A stretch of DNA of 64,000 nt from Albula goreensis (Eukaryota > Chordata > Actinopteri > Albuliformes > Albulidae): positions 19,568,563 through 19,632,562 of the forward strand of contig CM040755.1 of the NCBI GenBank assembly GCA_022829145.1, given 5' to 3'. Made by a program: the position numbers and the translations under genes. Below are positions 44,748 through 58,259 of the stretch, one piece after another. Each line of letters begins with the position of its first letter. Within the stretch, counting starts at the first letter, position 1. Under the pieces are notes generated by a model, which saw only the letters and a program-made list of their open reading frames with translations, did no database searches and was not told the DNA's origin.

Positions 44748-45440
44748 GTATGCATACAAACAATGTATTACATAATCCTAGAGTGCAACAGATACAAACT
44801 GTATGGATTGAATGATAACTTTGCTGTTCCACTTTGACTGGGACTGGCTGGTTTGCTCCAGTTGGTTCTCTTGTTGCTGCTAAATTTTCTGCTGATCTGG
44901 AGAGATTAGATCTAATCTCAGGAGTGTAAATCTTCAGAAGACATTGCTTTGTCTTTAACGACCACTCAAGCCCCAACCTCAGCTCCAGGAGAGGGGAATG
45001 GTCTCTGTGCACCCGTGCCTTGTTTACAGCAAGGAGGAGTATCAGCTGCATTGTACCTGACAGCCTCCTGCTCTTAAATGCATTTCAGTGACAGGTAAGG
45101 TCCTTTAGGGTTGGTAATTATGTCCTGGGTCAGCATGCATAGTGGCCATTAATGATTCAAGTTCCACAGAATGAAGTCCTTGTAAATGTATAAAGATACA
45201 CTTAGATGTCCGTTCTCCATTACTGAAATCACTGCTCACTCTGCTTTTGTCACCCCCACCCCACCATCTTTGCTTTTAAGGATTTTGGCAGCTGCGATGC
45301 ATCTGGTATTTAAAAGACCTGACAGATCCTGACAGTAATGCAGTTGTCTTGGCTTTTTACTTTATACAGGGGTTCTGTTGTGAAACTCTTCAGCGTTTTA
45401 GAATGGAGAACTCTGAGTGAGACTGTTTCCCCCTCCCTTC

Positions 45441-45442
<2 letters not shown>

Positions 45443-45518
<76 letters not shown>
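45443..45518. repeat. (AC)38 microsatellite
   Basis: Uninterrupted AC tract of 76 bp, opposite in orientation to the GT tract about 0.7 kb upstream. Confidence 0.99.
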
Positions 45519-45520
<2 letters not shown>

Positions 45521-45630
45521 CTGTTTGAAATTTTATCTGAAATTTTACTGGAAAAAATGATTGACAAATAGTTCTAGCCGAAGACGTAATTTTTGGAAAT
45601 CTGGGTATACGTTGAAGGAAAAATCATACA

Positions 45631-45715
45631 TATGCATGTGCACATACATACACACACGTGCATTCACACTAAAACACACACACACGTACACATACACACA
45701 CACACACACACACAA
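45631..45715. repeat. Degenerate AC-rich simple repeat
   Basis: Several AC runs separated by unique bases, the longest at 45694-45714. Confidence 0.9.
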
Positions 45716-47387
45716 TAGGATGCAATCTCAGTTACACTGTTCTTATGTTAACAGGAGACGCACAGGACTGCCCTGACTCACATACTACACACACTTCTGC
45801 ACGGTACCCACTTCTTTGTGTTTGCCACCCTCACGCCCACACTGAGGGATAACCACACATGCATTCCCATTTCAGAGGAAAAAAACTGAAAATAGAGACA
45901 GAAGAGATTATGATCTGGGTACCCAAGCAGTCTTGATATGTTCCATTCAAGATCATTTTTAACAATTTTAAAATTACAAGGATCTTGAGCGGCATCTGTG
46001 CCCTACCACTCCCTGTAATTTCTGTTGGTGGCATTGTATATTGTTCACCATTGTAAATACACCCAAACCACACCACATTAAGTCACCTCCATGGCGGTGT
46101 GGCAGTCTAATTATAGTCCTGAAAGTTGCAAAGTTTTCCCCACTGAAGGAAAAGAAATGGCCATTCTGCCTGACAGCTGTTCCCTTCTACAGTCACTTAT
46201 CATGAAACTGGTGAAAAATAACAACACAATATTCTGAGCGCACAGCTGGAAATATTTATGACTGCAAGACTGCCCTAGCCTTGCACACACCATTAAAATG
46301 AACAGTCAGAAACTTGTGCTGTCTTTTATTGCTCATAAAACAGTATAATTCCTGATTTGCTTTTCAAACTTTAAGAGAATAAAAAGTTTAAGTGGTAATT
46401 TCCTTTCACTGTAAACGTTAACACTGGCAGAAGAAAAAGAGGCATCGTGATTCTCTAGGCCATATTTGCTGACTTGGCCAGGAAGGGGTGTTGAAATCAT
46501 TTGTCAGGAGGCCAAACATGTAAGCATCAGTGTCGTGCAAAGCAGGTCACAATCTCCCTTTTAAATTTGATGGCTATGGATTTCTATTACTGTGAATTAT
46601 AATGCAGTCTGTGATATCCACTTTGCTTTGGGATGCTGCTGTCTTTTAGCATTTGATGAAAGCTTTCACTGTAAACACAGTCTTGTGTTAGATTGTCTTA
46701 ACCTGGGCAGGCCATAGGAATGGTTCTGCATTTATGAAGACCTGCATAGAGATTGGCGGACAGCCTGGATACATGGATAGGAAATAGATAGATGTTTATT
46801 GCATTTCCCCACATTGCACAAGCAGTTGGGACAGAGACCAAAGCTTCCTGAATTGACAGGAAGTGGAACACGTGCAGCTTGTGTGCTGGATTTCTGTTGC
46901 TGGGCGTACAGGAAAGAGGCTGAATGATGTACGAGAGATGGACTTGGCAGGCTGAAAGGGCCGCTTTGTGAGTGGAGCCACTCAATGTGTAGAGCTCAGG
47001 CTGGCCATTCATCCACACGAGCACAGTTGCCATCTCTGTGATTACAATTGTCTTCCATTACAAACACTAAAACCAGATGTGCAGTGTGTTTATAACCCAT
47101 GAGAAAAACAAGAACTGCATATCCACTTAACACACAAGAAACAAGAACCAAACCGCTACCCAAATCTTTCTCTGCTTTTTTGCCACTCTGACTCACTTGA
47201 TAACTTTTGTGGCCCTCTTCTCAATGCACTTAAGTGTTTAATCTGAGCACTGAGCCCTGAGTTAATGTCATATCAGTGATACAAGACCTTAGTCCATTTA
47301 ATCAACCAAAAGATTTGGTTGCCCTGTGGTATTCATTCATTCTTGCACATCTGATTTCTTAAAATTTGAATGCATTTTTTTTTGCAG
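45716..47387. other. Gene-free sequence
   Basis: No gene is recognised. Minus-strand frames at 46698-47033 show no domain. The segment ends in a T run followed by TTTGCAG (to 47387), which looks like a splice acceptor. Confidence 0.45.
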
Positions 47388-47800
47388 GAGGGGAGGACTA
47401 TAGGAGATGGTGGAAGACAAGGCACACAGAAACAGCACCAATCTGAATTTCTTAAGGGAAACTGTGGTGCATTGAGATCAATTAAACTTTGTTGTCAACC
47501 TTTCTTGGATGGAGATGTATTGGAAAATGGGGCCTACAGAATATTTCCACAATGACAGACTGTAATCAGACTTTCTCTTACATGAGAGGAAGAAGAGGGG
47601 CATGAGGAGGCGTCACTTTAGTGTAGAATTGTTGGGAGTAAAGGTATCACTATCTTTCTGTTTCTTTCTCCCTATCTTTTCACTCTCTTTCTCTCCCTAT
47701 ATTTTTCCTTGCCTCCTTGCAGAGACTCAATGTGATGGCCCTAATGATGGAAGCTATCCCTGAACACTGGCATGCTACGGTGCATCTGCAAGCCCCAAGC
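47388..47800 (+). other. Possible two-exon transcript fragment (splice-like signals)
   Basis: An acceptor-like T run plus TTTGCAG ends at 47387. A donor-like AAG then GTATCA lies at 47641-47649. A long pyrimidine tract (about 47655-47719) then ends in TTGCAG at 47722. This would give one exon of 256 bp, an intron of 79 bp and a second exon from 47723. The plus-strand frame open at the first acceptor stops at 47555, so the segment, if transcribed, is probably non-coding. Chance occurrence is quite possible. Confidence 0.2.
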
Positions 47801-48019
47801 CCCTGACGTGATACAGGAGGACAGGGCAACTATTAAATATCCATCATGCCATGCCACATCAGTCCTAATGCAATCAGAAACACATGACTACACCAGCTAA
47901 GCCCTTTCCATCCACAATGATTAAATAAGTCTTTAATTTCCCAGACAAATAAAAAATGCAAGATCATTTTATCATAAATGTAAATGGCCTGTCTGTTTGG
48001 ATGACATTTGGCAGACTGG

Positions 48020-48330
48020 GCTCTGATGTTAATACAAGACTCTGTATACTTCAGAGAGCAGGGAGCTTGCATCTTTTGACTTTATTATTATTTTAATGAG
48101 GCAGGATACATTTACGATTGGTTCCATCATACAGTTGTCTTTTGATCTGTCACTTCCAAGTGCTCAAGGTTTGGGAACAAATGGAGGTGTCCATCCATGC
48201 CATTGTTAAAATCCTGCTGTTGTTGCCTGGGCCAATTAGAGTGCAGAAATGATCATCTTTGAGTGCTCCTAATTGAGGGATGCTCTCAATAATGCTGGGC
48301 CACTGTAAAGAGCCTTTTTAATTCAATATG
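48020..48330. promoter_or_regulatory. Candidate conserved non-coding element
   Basis: High-complexity stretch with TAAT/CAATTAG cores (48094, 48233, 48271) and the repeated word gagtgc.cctaattg at 48262-48275. It has few CpGs. Called from texture only. Confidence 0.25.
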
Positions 48331-51289
48331 TAGGCTTAGACTTTGGTTTTGATTAGAAGATTATCTATATCACCTTTAATTATAAATACCTGCTGACTGA
48401 AGATTTATCTTTCAAAGTCATTAAATATATCTACAACCATCTCCTCTTCTGATAAAAAAAACATTCTGTCACCAAACTTTTGCAGACATAATTTTTGCCT
48501 GCATTTTTCTCCTATTTCATTACTTTGTTCCTGTCAGGATTCTTAGTTTTTACTTATTCAGTCAAAACATTATAGCTGTAAATTAGTTGTCACCTCCAAG
48601 CTTATATTTAAATGCTGCTGTCTAGAATGACAAAACACCTAGGTGATAATTCATTAAGTCTGTCCACTGTGTTTTTTAACAGGGATTCAGAATTGAAATT
48701 GCTGTCACTCTTTATTTTGTTTTTGTGGGATGCAAATGTTCCCACCAATTCACACAGGTTTCCCTGCACTTTGCTTGATTTGCATAACCTCAAATGTTTA
48801 AGTCTCTGGTACAGTCTAAAAACAAATAACCAACAGATCAAACTGGCAGGATGAAAAAAAACAAAAGCACTTGACCAATACCAAAGGTATTTCAGAGGGT
48901 TTAAAGTGGCTCACAGTGAGTGCAGGCTAGTTCCTAGAGTCAGAATTTAAAGTCTCACCCTGGACTCATGAGGAGTCATGGATGGGGATGCAAGGGAGTT
49001 ATATACTACACTGTCCCTTTTGTTGCATGTGTCCAACTATATGAAGAAGTGATTCCCATTTTTTGTGGTGAGCTGTAATGAGTTGCACCAGGTATAATCA
49101 CTTGCTGATGCACCACTTTCTGATTTAAACTTCCTCATAGAGATAGCATATAACATGTGAGGAAATAAAATGTGCAAGTGCAGGTTTTTAAAATGGAGGC
49201 ATGGTAATGGAAAGCTAAGACACATACAAATGTTTATAAAAGATATAAATGTTTTCCGACCACATTAGTAGATAGGCAATGCCTGGCTTATGGTGATTTT
49301 TCCAGTTCTTTTGCCAATCACGTCATGCAGCATTAGGTATGCCTACCTTCTGGCAGTCCTATCTTGTTCCAAAGTGGAATTTGGCTGACATTGAAACATT
49401 AAATCTTTCAAGTTTTGTCTTCTTATGGTTGTTTTTGTAGTATTTAATAATTATATGTTGCATATCATAAACAGAAACACTTGTTTCAGAACTGTTACTA
49501 ATGTATTCATTGGCCTCATTTTCACATGAGGATCATGCAGTTAATGTGATTGACTGGTGTTTTAAACCCACTTATCACTGCTTGAAGTTGTATTCGTTAA
49601 TTATCTGAGTCGCTGTGTGGCCTGTAATCTGTAAAGCAGTACAAAGTGCTTGTGCATACATGAGCATAGGAAGATATTTCATATTCCTCGGGCAGATAGA
49701 GCACCAGACTGAGCAGCATGGTGAACAATGAGAAAAATTCCCACAGAAAAGATCTTTCTTTCCCTGTGTGATATTATGGTAAATTATGTATCAACCTGCA
49801 AAGTCACGAGTCACAGATGTCACAAACAAACCAGATGAGAATGTTTTATAATGTCTTGGTTTAACTTGAGGGTATTGCATCTCCTTGTGTCATTGCTCCA
49901 GACCATTTCTGGAAAGCTTGCCAAAGTAATAAAGATTTGATGTGTCTGTCCTCCTCACTGTTTCACTGCAGTAAATTTACATTACATTTAAACTCACTCT
50001 CAGCAAAAGGAGATATCACTCAAATTAAAATTGTAACTGTAGCACTATTGTGTTTGGAGCAATGGAGGGCTTGGCACTGTCCCAGTGGTGACAGGAAGGG
50101 AAACAGAAAATAACAAAAAAAAAAAGATTAACAAAAAATTAGCACAGCCAAAGAACTAACCTCTTCAAGTGGGCAGGCTGCTAGTGAAGGCAATGGTTGG
50201 CACCTAGGCTGATTATAAATCTTAAATCCTCCTAAAGTGAGCCTGCCTGTTACAAGGGAGGGAACATGGACTGACAGCTGCCAAATGTGTGCAGCTCCCC
50301 ACCTCACCTGATACCATCTGGGACTGGGACTTTGGCTGGGACTACAACCAGCTACAGAAATGTGGCTGCATATGTTTATTTCTTTTGAGAATTCAGTTTG
50401 CTTTTCATTTATTGAAAAATGATCAATCATCACAAGGTTTCTCTTCATCTAAGAGTACCCAATCACAGATAAAAGTTGTCTATCCCTAATAAATAAATAA
50501 TGTGAACTTTTTTTAAGGAAAGTGCATCCTTAAAAAAAGTGATAATGTTCAGATTGTTATAAGACACACAGTAGACACTGAGCAGACAGGCATTCCCCAC
50601 TCCCCCTCATGGCCTCATGTTTATGTAGAAATCCATGCAGAATCAAAAGAGATCACACTGAAGTATGCAGATTACTCTCCACCATGGATGCCATTCCCCA
50701 AGGTCAGAGATCTGGTAATTACCTGCATTGATTAAAATATATGAAAGACAGGGGGCACTCTCACCTCTCTGAAAAGGCCCTCTCAGTGTTACCCCTGTGT
50801 CAAACAGGGACCTCTGTCTCTTCAAGCAGAGTTTTCTTGGCTTTTTCACATGCTCTGAAGTTCTGTCTCTGACAGATGGAAGGGTTTGGTGCCTTTTTGC
50901 TTGCCTGATGAAGACATTACTTATTCACACAGCCTGAGCAAATATAAACATCTTTAAAAGTGAGACTTTGGCAATTGGCACATCAGAGATCAATGGAGCA
51001 CATTGTCATGGTTCCCACAGCTCTTGTTTATTCAGCTTGGTGTGGTGTTTGCTGATTGTGTGAATACGTCTTTGATATGCCTGTACCCCTTACCCCAAAT
51101 TCTAATATCATTAATTTCAAGAGTGGCCCACTATCTTTAAAAATTCCCCTGAAAATAAAAACATCCATTCATTCCATATAATCCCTCTGTATGTAAGCAT
51201 ATTTTGTAAGAAGAATTGCCCTTGCATTTGAAGTTCATAAAGGGTACTACTTTGATTATGAAATTCTGTAGTTATGAAATAAACTTAAT
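48331..51289. other. Gene-free sequence
   Basis: No gene is recognised. A CTCF-like gacagggggcactc lies at 50747-50760 in plus orientation. Frames at 50128-50489 overlap on both strands without a recognisable product. Confidence 0.5.
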
Positions 51290-51570
51290 TTCATTGGAGG
51301 ATTAATGCAATCGAGAGACATGAGCGTTGCGCCAGACACAAAATGTATTTACAACTGCTGTCATTTATATTTAATGCTCAAGATCTGGCTTATACTGCAG
51401 ATGGAAATGCTATCTGTGCCACTTTGGTCATAGAATCCAGAGATTAATATAATGTGAAAGTGAAATTAAGGTATGCACCAGGAGAAACTGTGACCCTTTT
51501 TAATGCAAAGGTAACTCACACTGCGGGGAGCCCTATCAGCCAGTAAAATAAGCACACCTCCATCCCACAA
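51290..51570. promoter_or_regulatory. Candidate conserved non-coding element
   Basis: High-complexity segment with CpGs clustered at 51312-51330 and ATTAAT/TAAT cores. Texture-based call. Confidence 0.25.
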
Positions 51571-52121
51571 CCGCCTGTACTGCATGTTGCAAAACCCAAT
51601 AGAGCACACAGCCAGCTGAGAAACTGTTAACATGACGAGTTCAGAAGGGTTTCAGAAAGCAATGGAGATAAATGGCGATTCGTTCAAAGAGCGAGTCACA
51701 CTCAATGACATATTCACTGGCTGCTCCTACAGCTCATTTCATAATGCTCTCTCTCTCTGCACCGTTCATTTCGCTGAGGGATGAAAGCTTGGGTCTGGGC
51801 ACATCTCATCTGCTCACTGAGGCACAGGGAGGGAATCCAATATTAATGCCAAAGAAAAAGGGATGGTTGTGTAAAGTTCATGATTAATTGGTAGATCCTT
51901 GGCCACCACCAAAAGGATACAAGGAGAAGACCCGCCTATTACCAGGGGCCAACCAATCAGCTGTGCATCATAATTAATTTCTGTGTCATTGGGCAGGTGG
52001 GGGCCAGGCAGTCCTGTGTCCAGAGGTAAAGCCCCTTGCATTCATCCTCATAAGGGATGGCACTGAATATTATATAGATTTTCTCTGAATAGAAATTCTC
52101 CCTGGTTCATGGAGACCAATG

Positions 52122-52161
52122 ATCCCTATACTTGTATGGTTAACCATAGAAGTATAGGGAT
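52122..52161. repeat. 40-bp near-perfect palindrome
   Basis: The arms at 52122-52141 and 52142-52161 abut with no spacer and pair at 19 of 20 positions; the single mismatch is G facing G at 52134 and 52149. The left arm begins atccctatactt and the centre is tatggttaaccata. It can extrude as a cruciform, or fold as a hairpin if transcribed. It is not flanked by a recognisable mobile element. Confidence 0.97.
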
Positions 52162-52909
52162 TTAAAGGGTGTGAATAAGTTCAAAAGAAAAATATCAAAT
52201 TGGCACGTCCTGCAAAAGCATTGGTTTTGAGTGGGTCAGAAATCTGTTACTGAATTCTAAATTTATTCTAAATGTTGCTGAATTCTACATCTGTTGCTGA
52301 ATTCATCTAGTAAGTGATAAGGTTGGCTATATTGTCTGCAAGTAAGTGTTCCAGTCAACAGGGCGTAACATAGTTACTGAGTAGCACAGCAGATAGATGA
52401 CTGAGTTAAAAAAAGCAGCGACTCATGATTCCTAACTGAGAGAAAAGCAGAAAATCTGAGATATAATCAGAGTATATAATCGGATATAAAGTGGAGACAA
52501 GGACATGTAAATTTGGCTGTAGGCCCAAATGTGAGCATCTCAAGTTCACATTATCAAAAAAAATCCTTTCAAGTTTCCTCAAGCTCTCCAGCACTCCAAA
52601 AGCACAGCCTTCACCAAAGCCAAGCTCCATATCGATTTTGCACACAGATAGAAGCTGTGCTCCTTTCGATTTCTGTCACTGTCTCAGGGTGGCCTGTGAT
52701 TCAGGTCCTGTTGATTCTGTGAGGCTGGGGGTCCGCATTGTTATTCTTTTGATACTTTGTAGTAAACTTTTTTAGTTTACATCTTCAAAATCTTGCAAGG
52801 AAAAATTCTATTTACCTGTTGTCATGTACACAGTTACTTCAGAAAAATCCTGCTGCTTAAAATCAATATTTATATATTTTAAATGTTGTGTTTGTTACAT
52901 TTCAATATT

Positions 52910-53340
52910 TTATCTGGGTGCACGAAAGCTATTAGGGCTATTAACGATTATCACTGCAAATCCGGCACAGGTTGGCAATTAAAGCCTTCCTGTTTCATAA
53001 TTTGCCATTAAGAGGAGGGTAATTTTAGTAATATCTGATCCTTTCAAAGACACCACCGGTGAATTATTGTGGCAGGATGCATTTGAAACCATTCATTTTG
53101 ACCGAATGTTGCATGCTCATCTGAGTATGCAAATGCAATCAAAGACACTTGTTTGATTTCTCTATTAAAGTCTCTGATGGGATCCCGGCCTTGTCAAGAA
53201 CCGCCACGTCCTGCCCAGTTACCCAGAGCTGTGAGCAGAGAAAGAGACAGTCTTTCTAAAACAAGTCAAAGGATTCAGAACACAGAGGCCATTATGCGAG
53301 AAGGGCTCACAAATTAGCACCTGTCCTCAATTTCCGTGAA
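52910..53340. promoter_or_regulatory. Candidate enhancer with octamer and TCF/LEF-like motif
   Basis: High-complexity, CpG-retaining sequence with ATGCAAAT at 53127-53134, GTCAAAGG at 53265-53272 (TCF/LEF-like) and homeodomain-type cores (52941-52990). CpGs lie at 52922, 52944, 52963, 53057, 53186, 53202 and 53207. No coding frame. Among the best enhancer candidates by texture. Confidence 0.4.
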
Positions 53341-56300
53341 AAGACAAATCAAGTAGATATGTTTACAGAATAGGTTCTTTTACATGCAAAGCAATGTCTT
53401 TGTACATAACGTGAGTGTGCTGCTTAAAGTCAAATCTATTACTTTTGTTGAAATACAGGGATGACTGGTCAGTTCTGTATTTTGTCAGGGACGGGGTATG
53501 GGGAGGATGCGGTTACACTGAGAGAGAGCACCATTAATTCCCCTTCTCATTGCACAAGAGTGACTCCAATGGCCAGTTGACCACCCAAAGCATGTGTTGG
53601 CTGGCTATATGATTAGAGTGCCAGTCTGTTGCCGGCTGATATTAAAGAGAACATCACAGTGATGCACCCAATAAATCCTTGCTACATTGTATAGTTATTG
53701 TTTGTTTGTTTTTGTTTTTTTCCAAGAAAGCCAACAAGCTTCCTACAGATGTTCAAATCTCAGCACTATGCATTCATGTGGCATAAATGTTGGTGAAGAA
53801 TGTAAAAATAAACACTTTTTACCTATGATATATGCAATATCGGTTAATATAATTCAGAAGATTGCATTGTTGATTACATATTCTAACAGGTGTCAAGTAA
53901 TACTTTGAAAGTAACCTTTCAAGCATTGCTCATTAGCGAGCTAATTTTCTTGAAGATAACATTATTAACTACAGGCTATAGAAATCAGCTTCAGGCTGTA
54001 GATACTAGTAGTCATCTAGCTAGTTAAGCAAGATCTTCAAGATGATGGAAGTTTCTTTACTAAGTAAATGCAGCACACATGTTATTGAGTAATTTAGCAG
54101 CTTAGCCAGAAAAGCATCACCACATCCTGGAGGTTGAATCACTGAAAGAAAAAAATAAACCCAACTGTGAGAGTTAACTGTACCTGCAATAGACTCACTG
54201 TATGTATTTGACAATTTGAAAATAAATGTAGGGTCTATTAGCTTCTACCTATTTCAAGCAAAGTTATCCACCGACAGAACAGAATCCTACAGGTCAAAAT
54301 ACAGGAAGGCTATCTTAGTAATGTGAGCACACAGTGAGAAGCATTGCTGTGGAGAGGGTTAATAAAAGCACACCTAATAGCCAAGTGAAAGCTGACACGT
54401 CATACGTTTGGCATATGACAGCTACTATCAAAACAGCCTTTATAAATTTACAATATTAGCTATGAAACAAAGCATGCTGCAAACTGCACACTCTCAAAAA
54501 TAAGACTTCTATCCTTGAAAATCAAATAAGCTTTAATAAAACTTTGATGTTGCACAATTATTCTATGTTAAGTTTTTATATTTATGCTGGTCATTTTAGC
54601 ATAAAATTCTGTTTGGCAAACTGAAGAAAATTAATGATTATTCTGGTAAGGCAAGTAACAGCTTCTTTTTTTCTAACAGATATACAAAACGAGGTAAACA
54701 ACATATAGGTATTCTGAGTCTTTATTTATTTTGAAGCAAAGCCCTTTTCAATAAAACAATGTTTGTGATACCAGACCATTGCATTACCCATGTTGTTTCT
54801 ATAGGCATCCAGTTTCATGCAACGCATGAGTAGTAATGTATGGCCAGAAGTTTTTCCTCGTTTTTCTGACCAACTGAAATCTGCCTGGACAGTTTTACCA
54901 GCACCAGGTTTTCTAGCAGTAGCTTTTTCCTTGCTGAAAGATTTGTATTTTTTGTAAGGCTTGGCAGTGGTATTGTTTTACAGTTTTTCTGTGTAAGGAG
55001 ATATATGGTGCAATAATGGGCTCATGTATTGTCCTGCAGCATTTATCTGTAAGAAGATATGTTGGACTTGACTGGGCTATTGTATTGTGCTTCATCTTTC
55101 CTGCATATGGAGAATGCTGGGCCTGATGCTTGCTCTAGCCTGTCATCGATGGGCTTCAGGAACATGAAAAGAAGCATCACCTTATTCTCACAGAAAACCT
55201 GCTACAAATTGCTGTTGTACAACCTCTGCCCCCTAATTTACTTTATCCTTCACTGTTTTGTTAAAAGCTGCCAACATAATGGTTGCTGTCACAACTTTTT
55301 ACCACTCAGCCTGCCTGCTGTCCATCTCCTCTGTTGGAGACTCTGTCAGAGGGCCCTGTTCTTTTATAATAGACATGGGTATTTGGAGCAGCATACAATG
55401 AATGCTGTTGTAATTTTTGCTGTCACAGAGCAATGAATGTTACATATTTTATTTATATTTATTTATTTATTTTAGCTTGTTGGCTATGTGCATAGTGAGC
55501 AATTTACATGGAGACATTAATGTGACTGTCATGTTGAACCTCAGAGCAGTGATGCGGAACTGCTTGACGACAGCAGCTCCTCAGTATTGATGCTGATGGC
55601 ACAAGGGAGACTGAGAAGTAATGTAAAGTTAATGGAATTTAGTAAAGAATTCCCTCGATTTACAACAGAAAAGCACATTTAAATGAGCATTGGTTTGGAA
55701 ATAAATGGCAAAGTAAAACATTTAGTGTCTGAAAAACAGGTTTGCTTGTGGTGCTGTAGCTGAGGTAGTCAGTGAGATATGAAGTTTCAGCATTGCAGGT
55801 CTTTTACAGGCTGCACAGCATCAGCAGTTCTGCCATATTGCTCCCTGTCTGCACTGTTAACACACTAAATGAAGATAGATTAATGAAATGCTTTCTTTTT
55901 CATTTGAATCCTTTTACTTTTTTATTTTATTGCTGCAGCTTTTCTGGAACAAGAATCTTTTTTAAGGACTGTCAGACTGTAGCTGTGGCATAGAGAAAGG
56001 CTGCTCCACCGTAAGGTTTCCCCACTCTACTTTCCACACTGTAAACGGAAGCAGATCTGGTCTTGGAGGGAAAACTGATGAGTTGAGTATCCCTTATCTG
56101 AACAGCTATCCCTCAGGATGTTGTTGCATCCATTTAATTGAATGGTTGCCCCTGTAACACAGATATCCTCTAAAGAAACTAGACACATGAAATGTTCTTT
56201 GCTGTCTACAAGCCAGATGCATTGGGGACGGACACTCGACTGGAGCAGCAGATTTCCACTTTACTCTTTAGAAATAGGAGGCCACACCGTGATTGGACTG

Positions 56301-57769
56301 TGATAGAAGTCATTTTGTTTGAGCCTTTTCTACATGTAATCTGTCAGACTGCTCTAAACAACACATTTTCAGAGTGTAGAAACAGACCTTTCCACTATAT
56401 TAGTAATTCAACTCTTCTTTAAGATATTTATTTCTGCCAGTAGATTCAATGTGCTTTTGTAACAAAGAATACAATTTATTTTTTTTATAAAAGGAAAAAA
56501 AAACTTTGTGTGATCATCCAGATCAGAAAGTGGTATAGATGTAGTGGTACTGTCTGTGCATAACCATCTGACAGTCATGCATTACAGGTGGTTGCCATTT
56601 TATCAGAAGTTAATCTTTATTAATGGTCTGTTAATGGTTCATGATATCAAAAAGGTAATTATCAGCAGAAAAATACCCAAATAACGTGCAGAGTATAGAG
56701 CAAGGTAGTTACTCGAGTGAATATCTAGTTGGGTAAATATATCATATTTAAAATGTTTGTAAATTGTCCTCTAAGGTTTGCAAATGTCAAAAAATGATTG
56801 TATGAATTCCAATTTTAAACATTTTAGTGGAGCCTTCAGGCTTTAGTGAAGATGATGACATTTTGAATCAAAATACATCCCCCAAACTCTTCAGAATTGC
56901 AGAAATCCACATCCATTGGCATAGACTATTATGCACTTAGCCTTATATATCAGACTTTGGAGTTTGTCCATGTTGATACACTGATGTGTGGTACATTTCA
57001 CTAATCTCGGTACACACTAATCTCACAAACAGTACCATCCTTATCCACTCATTGTGGAGATGCTGTGTCTGGTGTTGAGACTTGTGTTCCTCATATCCTC
57101 CCAGATTTGAAAAGATTGACTGTGACAGTGGTCCCTGTTGTGATAGAAAAAAGCAGGCATCAATTTAGAGTATTTGAATACCAACAAGCAGATGTTAATA
57201 TGTAGCCTATATTGTCAGGATATGCCCTCATTTTTCACCTAGGCTGGGAGTACCTGCAAAGCAAACGTTCTGTGTTCTGTTCTCTTATGCTGACTTTTAA
57301 CAATCAACCAAATTAATGCATTTAAGGATCATGATTCTATATGTTGTCTCATCATCAGAAGTCACTTGACAAGGAAGGCTTTGCCAGTGACACTTAAAGG
57401 CAATGTCACCTGGCCTTTAGGAGGGGCACCTGAGGGAAGGTACAGCATTGTGTAGCAGTACTAAGTTATTATACCAGTTTTAGTTGCTTTTGATGTTTTT
57501 AAGCACAGTAGCGAAAAATGAAGATCTGGAAAGCTGCCCACACCCCTCAGACGTTTGAGTGACGAAAAATGTTTTTTTTTTAACAGGAAAGAGATGCACT
57601 GACAGTACTCTGTGGGATTGCATATTGTGGCATCTTATAATGATAATTAGCTGTGAGAAGCTGACCAGTAAGACCAGGAACTGCCACACATTAATGCCGT
57701 TTTGTTTTGGGGCGGCTGTGCTAAGTGTATGTGCAGGGTGGGTTGTGTGACTGTTGTAGAGAAAATGCA
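53341..57769. other. Gene-free sequence
   Basis: No gene is recognised. Frames up to 125 codons (55059-55436) are unremarkable in translation. An ATTTATTT-rich stretch lies at 55450-55472. Otherwise AT-rich unique sequence. Confidence 0.5.
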
Positions 57770-57970
57770 GCACCATTTCCAATGTGGATTGCACATCCAG
57801 CCACATCTATTTTAAATACGTATTTTTATTTTTTACTTAATAACAGCCTGTCATCTATTTATGTATTCAATTTAGAGATAACTGACACCGTATGTCATTA
57901 TAGCCTGAGTCCCTTGCCGCAGCGTGGATTTGGATTTGATTGGGGTGAATAAAATAAGAAATCCTTTGTG
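57770..57970. promoter_or_regulatory. Weak candidate conserved non-coding element
   Basis: Segment with higher complexity than its AT-rich flanks, with CpGs at 57888, 57918 and 57922. Texture-based call. Confidence 0.2.
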
Positions 57971-58259
57971 TTTTTAACGATCAAATCCACGAAACAGTGT
58001 ATGGAGTGTATGTGAGGTGCTTATCAATATTTTTCGAATCCAAAAATGAGAAAAGATTGTCTTTTAAAATATTATTTGTACCAACATGCTTATTTGGAAA
58101 ATTAATAATGTTGTAATGAGAGTATTTCCACAAGTATTTCTTTTTTTTTTTTACAGATTACAGATTAATGCTAAACGTATAGTACACTGAAAATGTATAT
58201 TTTTTAAGCGTTTCTCTTAATAAAAATGATGCATATACTGTATGGAGTATGTATGCCAC

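Noticed and set aside
49693-49730. tRNA-like or SINE-like segment (agatagagcaccagactg)
   Set aside because: No box A/box B pair at proper spacing and no tail.
55747-55810. tRNA-like or SINE-like segment (gctgtagctgaggtagtc)
   Set aside because: Box A is only approximate and box B (gcaggtctttt) does not fit.
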